A stretch of 64,000 nucleotides of DNA, from contig NC_082687.1 of NCBI RefSeq assembly GCF_949987515.2, positions 18,956,148 to 19,020,147 on the forward strand, read 5' to 3'. Under the pieces are notes generated by a model. It was not told the DNA's origin. It saw only the letters and a program-made list of their open reading frames with translations, and did no database searches. The stretch is from Delphinus delphis. Taxonomy: Eukaryota > Chordata > Mammalia > Artiodactyla > Delphinidae. Below, in pieces: positions 21,936-34,656 of this stretch (position 1 is the first letter of the stretch; each line of letters starts with the position of its first letter). The translations under genes were made by a program, and so were the position numbers.

Positions 21936-24900
21936 GGAAATTTAAAGTAATATATTTTTAGTGTATAATAATCTGTTTAGTCTATTACTTCTAATCAAGT
22001 ATTTCTAGTCTATCCAAATCTAAAGGCACATATACAAATACTTATTATAAAATCATATACAAATACATCAGGAAAAAATTCTAAAACATATTCCTTTATG
22101 TAAATAGATACAGAAATTTGATGATTTCATTTCCAGAGAGGGGCAGGGGGCTAGGATATATGCATGAGCAGTATATACATGCCTTATATATTGATACCTG
22201 AATTTCAAAGGTCTGATAAGTCATATTTAATGTCATATATACATGAATACCTGAGTCCCAAAACAGCACTCTAAGCCTGACTCCAAGATTTTCAGAAACA
22301 CGAAAACAACCATCAGTACTTGAACCCCAAGCAACCATATGGCGTCTCTCTGGCACTCTCACACCTCTTTTCTGTACACCTTTCCTCCTTCCTGGCCATT
22401 ATCTCCTATGACCCCGAACACATGGTATAATCATTCTAATTATAGAGTTTTCTCTTGATTTCCCCATCACTTATACCAATAAAAAACACCAGTGTCCCAA
22501 TCTGTTCATTTATTTGTTCAATAAATATTTACTGAACAAATCTGATTTGCTCCACAGGCTTTAAATTACAAGTTTGCAGATTATCTGATTAACACATTCA
22601 TGAATAGTTTATGATGGCATTATGATTGAAATAAGAGCTCTAGCACTTATGCCCCTATGCCACAATCCCAGTATTTCCAATGAATGAATCATGTCAGTGT
22701 GTAGATGTGAAAGGAAGAAGGGAAAAGATAACACCTCTCTTTTGGGATCCACCTTAGAAAAAGAGAAATCAATGCCAGTTTTCTTGGTGGGAATATGGCA
22801 AACAACATACTCCAGAAAATTATTTAAAGTACAGGCAGTCACTTTATTGCTGTTGTCACCCTTTGCCGCCCCCCTGTCCAATTGGTAACAGTTCAACTTA
22901 ATTTCTACAGTCACTCAGTTATAGAGTTGTATCATACCCATGCCAGATAAAATTTAAAAATCATTCTATCTTTCAAGATACGTATCCAAATTGAATTACT
23001 CAGTATGACTCCATCTCCTCCAACTCCCAGTAGAGTTTGCTCTTCCAGTTACAATTTAGCAACTTGTACTAGAAATATTAGTTTATATATCTGCCTGAAT
23101 CACTAAAACTGCCTTGCATTTAAAATTTTTAAAAAGCAGGAGTCATTGATTTAGTGATTGCTCTATAACTTTCTTCAACTCCAAAACGTTCATTATTATA
23201 ATAGTTAATGTTGGTAATTCTTGGCAAGGTCTCTATGAATAAAGATTAAATGATATAATTTGTATTTAAAAGGAAAAGCACACCCTCTCACCACTAGAAA
23301 ACTGGAACAGTGTTCAATGATTCACATAGAAATGATCAGAGAGAACACTGTCTAAATGGACTTTGAAGACAAACTTCATTTAGTAAATTTAATAAGATAA
23401 ATCAGTAAGTATTAATTGACCATTCCCTCAGTTAGGCTAAATGTTAAATATTGAGTCTTGCCCTTCACAAGTTTCGCTCCTATAGCCACTGTGACTGTCA
23501 TAAAATTTTTCATTTAGTCACTCAGACAACATTTAATGAACTTAGCTTGTTTCTGTCTCTAAATCATACCATTCTTGAAGACAAACCCTGTGTCCAATTA
23601 ATCTCTGTATCTTCCATCATGCAAAATACAGAGCCTTATATGTAATTGCAAGACATGAGCCGTATGGGAATGAAGAAATCCCTCCACTCCACAATACCGT
23701 AGACATAAAAAGCATAAGGAAATTTTTAAAAAAATCATGAGTCCCAGGATCAAGATGTAAAGTTGTACAGGAATATGTTTCTTTCATTTTTTTTTTCCTT
23801 TGAGGAACCAGAAACCTTCAAATTTTACAAATCTGAAATCACTGAAATGGAAAAGCCTATCCTTCAGGACTTTCAATTTTGTTTCTCCCTATCCCCCAAT
23901 TACCCTGCCCTAACCCACCGCAAATCCGTCTTCAGAGGCCCACCCTCTAAGATCTCTCTTAAGCCCCCCTAAGATGTCCCCCTTTACATCTCTGATCCAA
24001 ACTTCCATTTCCACAATATTTAATAACCAATAATCCCAGGTATTTGTGTTAATTCATATAAATTGTGGAGGCAGGACATCTTGCTCTGTTTAAAAAAAGG
24101 GGGTAGGGGAGAGGGAATGTCAACAATTTAAAGAGATGGCACTTTGGGGAAGGAGAATCAGCACTTCCATTTAATTTCTAATTTGAAATTAGAATTAGAA
24201 TTAGAATTCTGTCCCTTTCTTCTTTCCTCCCCAGCTCAATAAACTGTTTAGACTCCTATTTCACCAGAAAGTAGAAGTTCTCCATTGTCACTGTTATTTT
24301 TTAAAAGGCAAAAATATGTTTCCATGTTATGTTGGCTGCTTTAAGTGAAATTATATTTTCCATTTTTCAGTGTAATGTAAATAGTTCACCTAGCACTTAT
24401 ACCATGCCAAGCCCTACACAAGAAAGGCAACAATGAAGACAGAACACAAATTAAGACAGATCCTCCTCTCCAGTATTTTATCAAATTTATCAAATTTATC
24501 ATATTTATAATATCAACTTCATTTGAAAATTAGTACGAAAAACAATTCTTACTATCGATTAAAAGTGACTGAATTCTGCAAATATAAAAGCAGTCTATTA
24601 TTTAAATGTTAATCTTCCCAAAGTAAAAGCAAAATTTTAAAAATTTAAATTGAAGGTTTATTTATTCCTGCTCCCTTTTTTATATCTTACACTGCTATAT
24701 TGTGCCACATGTATTTAAATACCTTGTCCAAAAGTGTACAGACACATAATAAGTATGTTTAGCTGGACCTTTTGTTTTCTTACTGTAATCACAGTTGGTA
24801 CTATGTTAATGTTACTTTTTCATAAGGAAATCATAAAATAATCTTCAAGCCTACTCTTGTTTACCTTTCTCTTCCTCCGCCCTTTTTTTAAAGTAGGATA

Positions 24901-25767
24901 ACAAATCATTTAAAATCATTTTCCTCTCTCTTCTGTCTACACTATGGCCATTGAATGGTTAAAATAATTGGTGAATTACCAATACGTCTAACAATTTATA
25001 TTCCTTTCTGCCCTTGGACCTGGCACTGATCTATTCACTACTCTTGCTATATCAAGATTTTTATTGAAAACATGTATTAAGAATTTTTAAAAGTACACAT
25101 ATGGATTCTTAACAGAGATTTGTTTCTAGTCCAACATGGACACTAGATTATCTTGCTATCAAACCAGAGTCAGAATCAAGAGAGTTAACTTTTTAAAAAT
25201 CATCTCATGTCAGAAGAGTTTCATACCAACCAGGAAAAAGGATGTTATCTTTCAGGTTACAATTTAAAAGTCAGCAATGCACAATCTTAGCTATTGTTCA
25301 CTCTGGCAAATCACCACTGACTGGATGATTTACAACAGGTTTGGTAATTATATAAAGGCACATAAATATTGCTGAAAATTTCAAATGTCCACCTGCTAGA
25401 AGTGGAACCACATGTGCTATAAAATTAGAGCAATCATGATCACTGGCCAACTCCAAAGGCAAATATTTGGCTAGTAAGGCTGCCTGTTCACTAGTGTTAG
25501 CATTCACCGATATCAACTAAACCATATCCACAACAGCAATTTCCATTTAAGTGATTGTTAAGAAGTCTGATGAAGTTAAACTGAGATATGATGATTGCAG
25601 AACTTTAATGACGGAAGGAGTCAATAGACCTGTTATGAAACAGCTGTGTATGTTGGCAATGTGTGTCAGTGGGATTGCCTGGCCCCATGAGTTGCATGGT
25701 AATCTTAGGGTTGTGCCCTAGGGTAGCAGATTAAATCACGAAGAGTGAGACAGCGTGGACCAAGGAA
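21936..25767. other. AT-rich DNA with minor relics
   Basis: Nearly 4 kb without a recognised gene. A MIR/L2-style TTCATTTATTTGTTCAATAA motif is at about 22505, and a possible L2 3' fragment at about 23565-23645. A near-palindrome CTAATTTGAAATTAG lies at 24178-24192 beside a short AGAATT run (24191-24208). Short ATCAAATTT direct repeats are at about 24479-24500. Frames at 22096-22362, 22609-22914, 22691-22888 and 23451-23645 are unrecognised. See also the minus frame at 25298-25516. Confidence 0.45.
25298..25516 (-). other. Unidentified 72-aa open frame, minus strand
   Basis: The frame has a protein-like composition (rich in Leu, Ala and Val, few low-complexity runs), with a stretch SEQAALLAKYLPLELASDHD. 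Translating upstream meets a stop quickly, and no splice-acceptor context is convincing. I do not recognise a family. It may be a chance frame or a scrap of an old processed pseudogene. Confidence 0.15.
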
Positions 25768-25965
25768 AACTGGCATTTATCACGTGTCTATTATAAAATA
25801 AAGCACTGAACTAGATATTTTCAAGTACCATATTAATTTGCTTAGTATTCTCATTAATGCTGTAACTTTTACCATTGCTATGTTTTTCACCCATGAAGAA
25901 ACAGAAGCTGTGAAGGATTAATTTTTCCAGGGCCACTCAAGTGGGAGGGGGTTGGATTTGAATCT
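25768..25965 (+). repeat. MIR SINE, plus strand
   Basis: MIR order: GCATTTATCACGTGTCTATT, AGCACTGAACTAGATATTTT, CTCATTAATGCTGTAACTTT, CATGAAGAAACAGAAGCTGT, GTTGGATTTGAATCT. Confidence 0.75.
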
Positions 25966-25979
25966 AAATACTTGTGATT

Positions 25980-26090
25980 AGAGAACACATCTGAGCCCTG
26001 CTGTGTGCCATTCCACAGGTCACTTAATTTTTCTGAGACTCAGTTTCCACATCTCTACAATGAGTTCCAAAGATACTTCCATGTTATTAC
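25980..26090 (-). repeat. MIR SINE fragment, minus strand
   Basis: CACAGGTCACTTAATTTTTC, TGAGACTCAGTTTCCACATC and CTACAATGAGTTCC form the reversed MIR core, immediately next to a forward MIR. Confidence 0.7.
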
Positions 26091-26368
26091 TTACTCCTGA
26101 TTCTTTTAATTTCACTGTCTTCTTTCTTATGCCTTTATAAATGCATGGTGGCGGGCTGCTTAATAGAGATAAGATGTATTAACGCTACAAAGGGAAAAAC
26201 CATTAAAGAAATGGGTTGGTTAGCTACCTTCACCTCAAGTTAGAGTTAGGTCTCCATCTGCAGAGAGAAGACATTTTGTCAGTGCTCTAGGTTCAGCGAC
26301 TAAATCCAACGAGAAGACTATTAGCCATTTTATTCGACATTTAGAATCTGCTATCAGTTTGTTGTGAA

Positions 26369-26395
26369 GCCCACAAACACTTATTGCTTGTGGGC
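26369..26395. repeat. Perfect 8-bp inverted repeat (hairpin)
   Basis: GCCCACAA at 26369-26376 and TTGTGGGC at 26388-26395 are separated by 11 bp. The flanking A/T pair extends the stem to 9. No function is suggested by the context. Confidence 0.6.
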
Positions 26396-26424
26396 TGTGT
26401 CACCTCATCTACAGTGTGCAAATC

Positions 26425-26560
26425 AGGGACTACTGGTTTAATACAGAAACAGTATTTATTACACAGGGTTGTTCTGATAATTAAATGAATCAATATATGT
26501 AAAACACTTAGAACAGCATCTGGTATGCAGCATGACCTATAAAGTACTATTTATTTTTAT
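26425..26560 (-). repeat. MIR SINE fragment, minus strand
   Basis: ACACAGGGTTGTTCTGATAA, TTAAATGAATCAATATATGT, AAAACACTTAGAACAGCATC is the reversed 5' half of MIR. Confidence 0.75.
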
Positions 26561-27795
26561 TATGTTGGATAATGTACCCCTTCATCCATGAAACCTATAG
26601 AACATTATATAATTCCTGGCAGACAATATTAACATACCTTTTATTTATTTATTTTTGGTCTAAGAACATTAATTACTGAGTATGCAAAACATATCCAAGA
26701 ACATTTTCAACTTTTCTTCTCTATCTTCTATCTAGAAAGTTCAGAATGTATTATCACTGTTTCCAAAAAGTGACCAGAAATAATTTTTAAAACTATGTAA
26801 ACAAATAAAGCAGTATTCAAAACAAATTTATTAATATCATGTCCTACTTATGAAGAGGCAGAAAAGCATAAAAAATCGCTTACAGGCAACTGGTATTCAA
26901 TAAATACTTACTATAAGAACAAATAAGTATATAAATGAATAATTCTTTAAAAAGAAGACGTGATCCCAGTAGTAGTAAAGCATTCAAAACAACACAAAAT
27001 CAACTAGAAAAGCAAAACCCCAACTTTAATCAAAAACACTAAATCTGAAGCACAAATACTAAATTCTCATAAATACATTGATGGAAAAAAAAAACTGTAC
27101 AATATATTAGCTAAGAAAATTTTCACAAAACTTCACCAAAGAAAGTGGCTATTGTAGAGGATACTTAAGGAAGTATCCAAATGGGTTATCACTGAAGTGA
27201 AAGAACTATGGTCCACACCTCCACAGTCAATTTGCCCAAATTTTCTGATGAACCAATGAGCCACTAGCAAGCAAAAGAAACAGAAAAGTGTGTCAGAGGG
27301 CTGCTACATTGCCCACACGTAAGTCTTCCTCTTGGACGAGAAGGTAATCTGTATGTTCCCTAAAATCTGTCAGTGTTTTAGACACTAACTTCCCAGGTAG
27401 AAATAGCAGATACCATCTAAATTCCTTTGCTTTGATGGGAAAGGTATGATTTCCAAAACCGTAATCTCTCTCCCTGAGGTATTGTTCACTCCTCTGAACT
27501 CTGTCTCTTTCTTATTCACCTACTGTTGGGCTAAAACGTTTCTCTGTCACCAGTCGTTTCCAGGTCTCCACTTATCCTTCCCTCTCCCCAAAGAGTCATG
27601 GTGAGCCTTCCTTTGATAAAACTCAGAAAGGAGGAAGCCTGGCTCTTCTCTTGAGCTTGGCAATGAAGTCTTTGGTTTCCTTTCATGACAGCAATTAAAT
27701 CTCTGGGAAATTAAGTCTCTTTGAGAAGAAACTAGACAAGCATATTGTTGACTCTGGAAAGCCAAGAAACCACTCTAAGTTAGGATTTTCACCCC
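26561..27795. other. Unique DNA, no gene seen
   Basis: No confident repeat or exon. The 72-aa minus frame at 27547-27765 has no recognised domain. Confidence 0.45.
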
Positions 27796-27799
27796 AGCC

Positions 27800-27960
27800 T
27801 TCACAGTGCTGAAGGGAGCACCCACTTCATGCCCAGAGTCAGAAGACCTGGTTTCTGAGTCGTCAGCTGACTCCACAGGGAGAACAGATTATATCTCTTA
27901 ATCTTTGCTCTGGGTTTCCCCCTCAGCCAAAAACAGGAACCAGAGGTTTTCTTCAGTTTA
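27800..27960 (-). repeat. MIR SINE, minus strand
   Basis: AGAGTCAGAAGACCTGGTTT, ATCTCTTAATCTTTGCTCTG, GGTTTCCCCCTCAGCC follow reversed MIR order. Diverged. Confidence 0.55.
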
Positions 27961-28110
27961 TATTTAAATAGTTTTATTACTCTTAACACTTCCTTGTCTT
28001 TACTCTGGAGAAAATAACACTACAAGTACTTTTCCCTTCTTCTGTATCATCATTCTCCACCACTCCACATGCCAACTGTTTCCTCTCATGTGCCCTTGAG
28101 ATAAATTCAA

Positions 28111-28323
28111 ATTTTTTTTTTTTTTTTTTTTTGGTATGCGGGCCTCTCACTGCTGTGGCCTCTCCCGTTGCGGAGCACAGGCTCCGGACGCGCAGGCTCA
28201 GCGGCCATGGCTCACGGGCCCAGCCGCTCCACGGCACGTGGGATCTTCCCGGACCGGGGCATGAACCCGTGTCCCCTGCATCGGCAGGCGGACTCTCAAC
28301 CACTGCACCACCAGGGAAGCCCC
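28111..28323 (-). mobile_element. CHR-2 SINE, minus strand
   Basis: Reverse compact CHR-2: T tail of ~22, then GGTATGCGGGCCTCTCACTG, head at 28323. The duplication TAAATTCAA is readable at 28102-28110 and 28328-28336, with a few extra bases at the head side. Confidence 0.95.
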
Positions 28324-28336
28324 TAAGTAAATTCAA

Positions 28337-30154
28337 TTTTGGAAACTAGTCAGAATATGGGTCATGAACCCAGTTGTAAGAAACCTTACTGCGGAGCATT
28401 TTCTTTTCCATTTCATGGTTTCTTGCCTCCTCTCCCAGTTGACAGGTAAGCAATTACAATGAGCCTGGACACCATACTGACCAGGATCACCAGAAAGATC
28501 AATAAATCCCAGTAATTTCAACCCCTCCTCCATTCCCCCAGACCAGTCCCCACAGTGCAGACCATGCCCTTAGAGCTGAGGGATCGTTATACCAGGTAAG
28601 AATTTTCTTTCATGAGAACTAATAATGAGGTATCTGAATACTAGCTTAACAAATGAACTCTCATTTGAGTATATCTGACATGATATAAAAGGAACCTGGG
28701 TAGAATTATAAAGCACATCATTATATTGCCAGATGTATTCACAGTGCTACGTTGAAATCATATTCATAACAATGTACAAATTCTGAAAGGTCTTTTAGAT
28801 TCTTTGGATAAAAAAACAACCACACCATCCCAAAAGATGCTGACTTTTTATCAGGGCAGGAGATCACTGGCAAATTCAAGTAAGCATATGAATCTTCTGT
28901 CCTATGCTCCCTTCTCCGAGACTGGAATATGCTGTATATGCTACTGTTCTATTAGCCTCAGGTCCTTATGATCTACTACGTAATCTACACAACCCGTTTC
29001 CAAAGTATATGCTAATAAAATGCTAAGAGCTGTCGAGCCACAAAGCATAGGAAATTTCCTGACCAACTTTAATACTAATTACTCTTTCCTTTTAAGGCAG
29101 AAACTGCTTTCTTCAGCCTCAGCCAATTTTAGCTAGATGACCAGTTCAGAAAGCGTTATTGTAAAAATGCAGTTTTTCACAATGAAGCTACTTTCTCTTC
29201 ACGCCTCACCTTCAGCTGCACAGGCTCCTGAAGACGGGGCAAATCATACCAACAAGAAAGGTGCAAAGCTGCTATCCTAATAAAGATCTTAGCCTCATGG
29301 AATTTCATGCTGTCTCTCATTTAAAATTTCCCTCAGATAATTCTAAGACAACAAAGAAATTGTGGTGGGTATATGTAGTATTAGAAATGTAGTAACTTAA
29401 AACTTTCTTAATGTGCTGGCTCCCTTTCTGGTCTTACAGAGCACTTCATAATCCAAAGGGGGAAGAAAAAAAAAAGGAGAGAGAGAGGATTCATAGTCTA
29501 ATACAAAATTTAAATGACCTAATAACCCATTCCTCAAAACAGCGTATCTGGTTTCCCTGGAAGTCTTTTACTTTCCTAGTACTATTCTGGTCCGTGTGGG
29601 ACTACCCAAAATCGTTCTAGAATGATAGATATGTCATCTAAATAATCTTTTATATTAGAACTTTCAAACGGTCTTTATCAATAAAGGCAAGTTCTGTTTC
29701 AACCATTAGGTATGACTCTGATCAGCCAAATTATTAACTAAAGAGTGAAAGCCAGCAACACACTGTAGCTTTCTGTATCTCTCTGAAATCTAAGTCCAAA
29801 CTATCTACCTCTTCCTCTGAAACAACCACCTCTGCTCAACTAAAGTAACCATCCTATAAACTGCCCTCTGACAGTCTTACAATCACTTCTCAATTACTGG
29901 CATCAGGTAAATTAGCCTCATAAAAGATGTTAATTTCTGTTTCTAATTAACATTATCACCTACTTTCTGATTATTCCTATCTAGAATGAGCTAGAAAGGA
30001 AGACCCATTAAAGTAAACCACTTAATTACTTTCACTGTCCCAGGGATACATGAGACCTTAAAAGGAAAAAAAAAAAAGTCAAAGGCATTACTTTCAAAGA
30101 GGAAGCATCAGCCAATAGCAAAGGAACAAATGATTTTTAGCACACAGGAAGGAG
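28337..30154. other. Unique DNA, no gene seen
   Basis: About 1.8 kb with no recognised repeat or exon. A purine-rich run lies at about 29462-29488. Frames at 28333-28533 and 29411-29620 are unrecognised. Confidence 0.45.
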
Positions 30155-30370
30155 AACAACATTATCACTAACTTTTACTGAGTGCTTACTATAGAGCCGT
30201 CTCTAGCTAAACACTTTATACATATTGTTTTAATTAATTTTCATAAAATTCTATGAGTTAGGTACCATTAACATCTCCAATTTAGAGGTAAGGAAACAGG
30301 TCTGGCAGCTTTGTTACTTAACCAAGATCAAAACAGGTAAAAGTGTCAGAGTCAGGGCTCTCTCTTACAG
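30155..30370 (+). repeat. MIR SINE, plus strand
   Basis: MIR order: AACTTTTACTGAGTGCTTAC, AAACACTTTATACATATTGT, TATGAGTTAGGTACCATTAA, TAGAGGTAAGGAAACAGGTC, AAGTGTCAGAGTCAGGGCTC. Confidence 0.8.
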
Positions 30371-31540
30371 CATTACTGGGGTAACTCCAAGAATGATAAA
30401 AGTCTTATAATCGGTTTTCAGTCATAGTGAAAGGATATTGCCAATAATTCTACAAAAGGAGGCAACAACATAAATATCTAACCTTGAGCACTCGAGAACT
30501 ATACCTTTAAATCTGAAGCCACAGTATGATTTTCTTTATACTTTATTATTTATAACAAGATATTCTATCTTAATGTAACATTATCACTGCACAATTTTTA
30601 TAACGCTTCCAGACTTTTTAAAGGTATGCCCAAACAACCGCATTTCTTCCAAAGCATTTGCAAACATCACAAGGTAATTACTTTCAGTACATCAGTCTGA
30701 AAAAAAGCTTGCTCTATCCTTTTATAAATTACTAATGTAGGAAAATTCCTTTCACTTAAAAGAAAAATCAGAATTTTATTTTCTGCAAAGGTGTCGATGA
30801 TCCCATTGCAAAGTACTGGACAGAGATTTACAGACTGCTTTAGAAATATTCAATTAACTATGAGCATTGCAAATTCCCAAATTAATTATAGAATCATCAT
30901 GAATCTTCTCAAACATTCTTCTAAAAAGAACATTTTAAAAATACTTAAAACTATCCACGTGTGTTGTTAACCTCCGTAGAAAAGCTATCAAAAGAAAGAA
31001 TCAAGCATTAATGTTTGTTCTCCCCCAAATTACTTAATCTACTCTAACTACTTACATATTTCTATAGGATTAAAGTACGAAATATGCAGGGAGATTATTA
31101 ACCTTGCTATATAATAACAACAAAAAGTGATTTTCAAAGATTTTCCTAAAAACTATTTGGTGAGTTAAATACTGACCATAAGCCAGGGTAAAATATAAAG
31201 ACTGATCTTTTTACCATAACCATTTTTATATTAAACTTTCTTTTTCCTTTACTGGAAAAGGAGGAATCCACCGATCACTCCCCACTTGACTAATAATCAC
31301 TCTACAAATAGGCAAAGGCAATGTTATCTATGTTTTATAGAAGCACTTTAAGTGAAGTCAATAATGAGAGTACACACATATACCCATGGCCTTCCCCCTC
31401 ACAGATTATAAAAATTTCTAGACTGGTGGAGTCTTAATTCATAGCACTAAGACACTTTCCAATTAAAATAACCCCATATTAAAGGTATACACGACATTAT
31501 ATAAATTGTTGACGTCCTTAACTTTTATTTCGGTTTTGGT
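30371..31540. other. AT-rich unique DNA, no gene seen
   Basis: No recognised repeat or exon. Confidence 0.45.
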
Positions 31541-31544
31541 TGTT

Positions 31545-31690
31545 TTTTTAAGGTTTTATTTTTGTAGAGCAATTTTAAGTTCACAGCAAAATGGAGACGG
31601 TACAGTGGCTTCCCATTACTCCTGGCCTCCACACGTGCACAGCCTTCCCCATTACCGAGATCACTCACCACAGTGCTGTATTTAGCTGGA
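31545..31690 (-). mobile_element. Old LINE-1 fragment, minus strand
   Basis: AGGTTTTATTTTTGTAGAGC, AATTTTAAGTTCACAGCAAA, GGCTTCCCATTACTCCTGGC resemble the reversed 3' region of an old L1M-type LINE-1. The same module is seen at greater length at about 46150-46830. Confidence 0.65.
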
Positions 31691-31779
31691 TTTTTTTTTT
31701 TATGATGAGAAAACAGTACTTAGCTACACATGGATGCTTATGTTTTCTTAAACTAATAATAAAAGTAGCACGTTGCATT

Positions 31780-31925
31780 TTAAAGGCTAGAAGGAACCTT
31801 AGTGATCGCCTTATTCAAGATCCTCATCTTAGAGAAAGGAGGCAAAGGCAGGTAAATAAATTGCTGCAAGTCACAGTGTCAAGGGGCCCCTGAACCTCTG
31901 AGACTAGGATGCAGGTCTCCTGACT
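31780..31925 (+). repeat. MIR-related old repeat
   Basis: AGAAGGAACCTTAGTGATCG, CTCATCTTAGAGAAAGGAGG, ACTAGGATGCAGGTCTCCTG, GACTCT match a common mammalian repeat profile (MIR-like 3' end with an AAGGAACCTTAG 5' part). The family name is uncertain. Confidence 0.5.
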
Positions 31926-32504
31926 CTCACGGTGTTAACTTCCCGGGACCACAGCATGCCCCATAACTTTCAACTGTACATAATGCCTTCTAAGAGTAAT
32001 TAGAAAAATGCAAATCAGGCTGATGTTAGCTATAACTACCCTCCTGACCACCTTACTCCTATAGTTAGTGGGCCAGCTACTTCGCTGAGAAGAAAATTTA
32101 CATTGAGTTTTATGCCCATGGCTGTCCCAGTGGCCCTGGTATGCTCTCTTAGGCAGTGTGAGCTCAGAGGACCCTGAGGGGAGGACGGTGTGCTGGAAAA
32201 CAAGAAACCAAAGACACACAAGGCTGAGAACACACCACTATAATCCGCAGCACACACAAAGTCAATGCACTTACAATGAGCCACACATGCACCCGGATGT
32301 GTTGTGTGTATGGACCTGGGAAAATACATTTAAGCTGGAGACTTATATGACATATTTGTAGGGACATTTTCATTTTCTTCAGCTCTCAATCTTATTAAGC
32401 AAAATCCTGGGGACAAGTATATACCACTAAGCAATAACTATTGCACAGTATGTGGGAACAGGCAATCTTTGATCCACCTCAAAAAATCTTAGACTTGTAA
32501 ATGA

Positions 32505-32640
32505 CTTAACCAGTAACGCTTAACCCTGGTTGAACACTCATATTATCTGAGGAGCTTATACAAAGCACTAATGCCTGGACTACATTCCAGATCAATTACA
32601 TCAGGATTTTTAAGAGCGAGGTCTAGGCATTGGTGCCCTT
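32505..32640 (+). mobile_element. MER5-type hAT DNA transposon relic
   Basis: AACCCTGGTTGAACACTCAT, ATCTGAGGAGCTTATACAAA, AATGCCTGGACTACATTCCA, TCTAGGCATTGGTG follow the MER5A/B non-autonomous hAT-Charlie consensus as I remember it. Confidence 0.7.
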
Positions 32641-33180
32641 CTTGTCCCTGTTATGCCAAAATACATGTTACATCTCTTTCAATGATTGAATCAACAAACA
32701 TGTTTTTAAATACCTCCTTCACAGAGGTATGATAGGCATCAAGAATATTAAAAAAAAAGAGAGAGATAAGATGTATTTCTTACCTTCAAGTAGGGGAGCT
32801 TTCTAAAATTATGTTTGTATTTTTCACTGTCAACTTTACATTTCTACTTTGGTTTTTTGTTTTGTTTTATTGTTTTTCCCATGACTAATGACAAAATTCC
32901 CACACCTCCCCCATCCCACCCTCACAAACATATACAAAGGTCAGAGCCCCCTTGCTCACCACAAGAAGCACTTCTCCGGACTGACACTGATCCATTAATT
33001 AAATTGTCAGTTCCTTTGTTCAAACAGGGAAAAATCCATTTAACCACATCATCTTCTAACCCACATTAGCTTTAATGTATAGTGTGCCCATTAAGGTACC
33101 ATTCAAGGGTTTTATAAAAATGGAGCAGAAATCTAGATATGCTAATGCAAACTATCTTCTTCTGATCACTCTTCTTACTC
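32641..33180. other. Unique DNA, no gene seen
   Basis: No recognised repeat or exon. The plus frame at 32815-33069 and the opposed frames at 31935-32373 have no recognised domain. Confidence 0.4.
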
Positions 33181-33193
33181 TACCAAATTATTA

Positions 33194-33402
33194 TTATTAT
33201 TATTTTTTTTGCGGTACGCGGGCCTCTTACTGCTGTGGCCTCTCCCGTTGCGGAGCACAGGCTCCGGACGCACAGGCTCAGCGGCCAATGGCTCACGGGC
33301 CCAGCCGCTCCACAGCATGTGGGATCTTCCCGGACCGGGGCACGAACCCGTGTCCCCTGCATCGGCAGGCGGACTCTTAACCACTGCGCCACCAGGGAAG
33401 CC
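33194..33402 (-). mobile_element. CHR-2 SINE, minus strand
   Basis: Reverse compact CHR-2 with head at 33402. The duplication TACCAAATTATTA is exact at 33181-33193 and 33403-33415. Low-coordinate TTATTATTATTATTATT shows that the A tail has become an AAT microsatellite. Confidence 0.96.
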
Positions 33403-33415
33403 TACCAAATTATTA

Positions 33416-34656
33416 AGTGAGGTCAGTTAGGTTGACACAGAAAAGAGTGAAGAGAGTTCTTTCATTGATATGACACAACAATTGCTGGGTAGAGTCTGCA
33501 TCCAACGCTATCCTTCCACACAATTATCTTAACGTACTGATTCTCTTACTAATTAGCAATTTTGCCCATAAGTACAGACTCTGAAACAGGCAAACAGGCA
33601 GAAAAATGTTATATACCTACACATAAAGTATTTTCTTTACATTAAATAAATCAAATAAAGCATAAATCTCTTTTCACTTCTTTTTGTCCATATAATGAGT
33701 TCCTGCAAGGGAAATACTATTTCTATTTATCTCTCCTTTTTTTAAATGACCCAATACTTGATTAGTAAATGAGAAATTACTATAGTTCACAATTACATTT
33801 GAATATTGGAGTTTTTAATGTCAACAGGAATTGAGTTTTTTTTATATTTAAAACAAAAACTGAAATGACTTCTGAGGGCTATGAAGGAAAGAAAAAATTT
33901 CCTCTTAAACTTTCCTCATGAACTACTTTTTCAAAACCAGCAAGCAATTACTATTTAACATATAGCAAAGCGCTCAACATACAAATGCACATAAAATCCA
34001 GTTTACTGTGCTAACCTTTGTGCCTCAGTCTCAGAGTTAATCTAAATTCTAAATGCCCAGCTGCACAGGCTAGCAGGCCAATGACCCTCAATTTCTCACA
34101 ATTCAAATAATCATTAAACAAGTATCTCATTTAATCACCCGAGAAAGCCAACTCAAATACCTATAGGAGCCAAGCGGACAAAACAACTGAATGTGTATAT
34201 ATATATGGAGGGAAGAGAGGACAGAGGAGGCAAGATGGGGTTCTGGCAATAATGCCCTTACTAAGAAGATGCAGCCACTAAAAGTCAGCTTTTACGTGAA
34301 AACATCTGAATCCTCCATGTTGGAAACTAATGCAAACTATTTATATTTCTTTGTAGGCCAAATAATTCTCTCAGAGCTGGGAGGCAGCCTTCAGCTGCTA
34401 CATCAGCCTGCTGATGTAGATGATAAAAAGAAACATAATTCAGGAGAGGAATAAAAATTCATATTACTACTGTTTTCCATAAGCCTTCTGTTGAACTTTG
34501 TTTTCTTGTAGCCTACATCTGTCAACCCATATGCAGTAATGCTTTAGAGTCTGCTTTCTTCAAGATTTCATCTTGAGTTTTTCTAACTAATTTGGTCTGA
34601 ACCCCTAAGAATGTTCCAACAGATACACAGCATAGGCAGAAAGAAGACTGGCCCTT
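33416..34656. other. Unique DNA, no gene seen
   Basis: No recognised repeat or exon. The 87-aa plus frame at 34191-34454 has no recognised domain. A short TATATATATGG run is at about 34198-34207. Confidence 0.45.
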
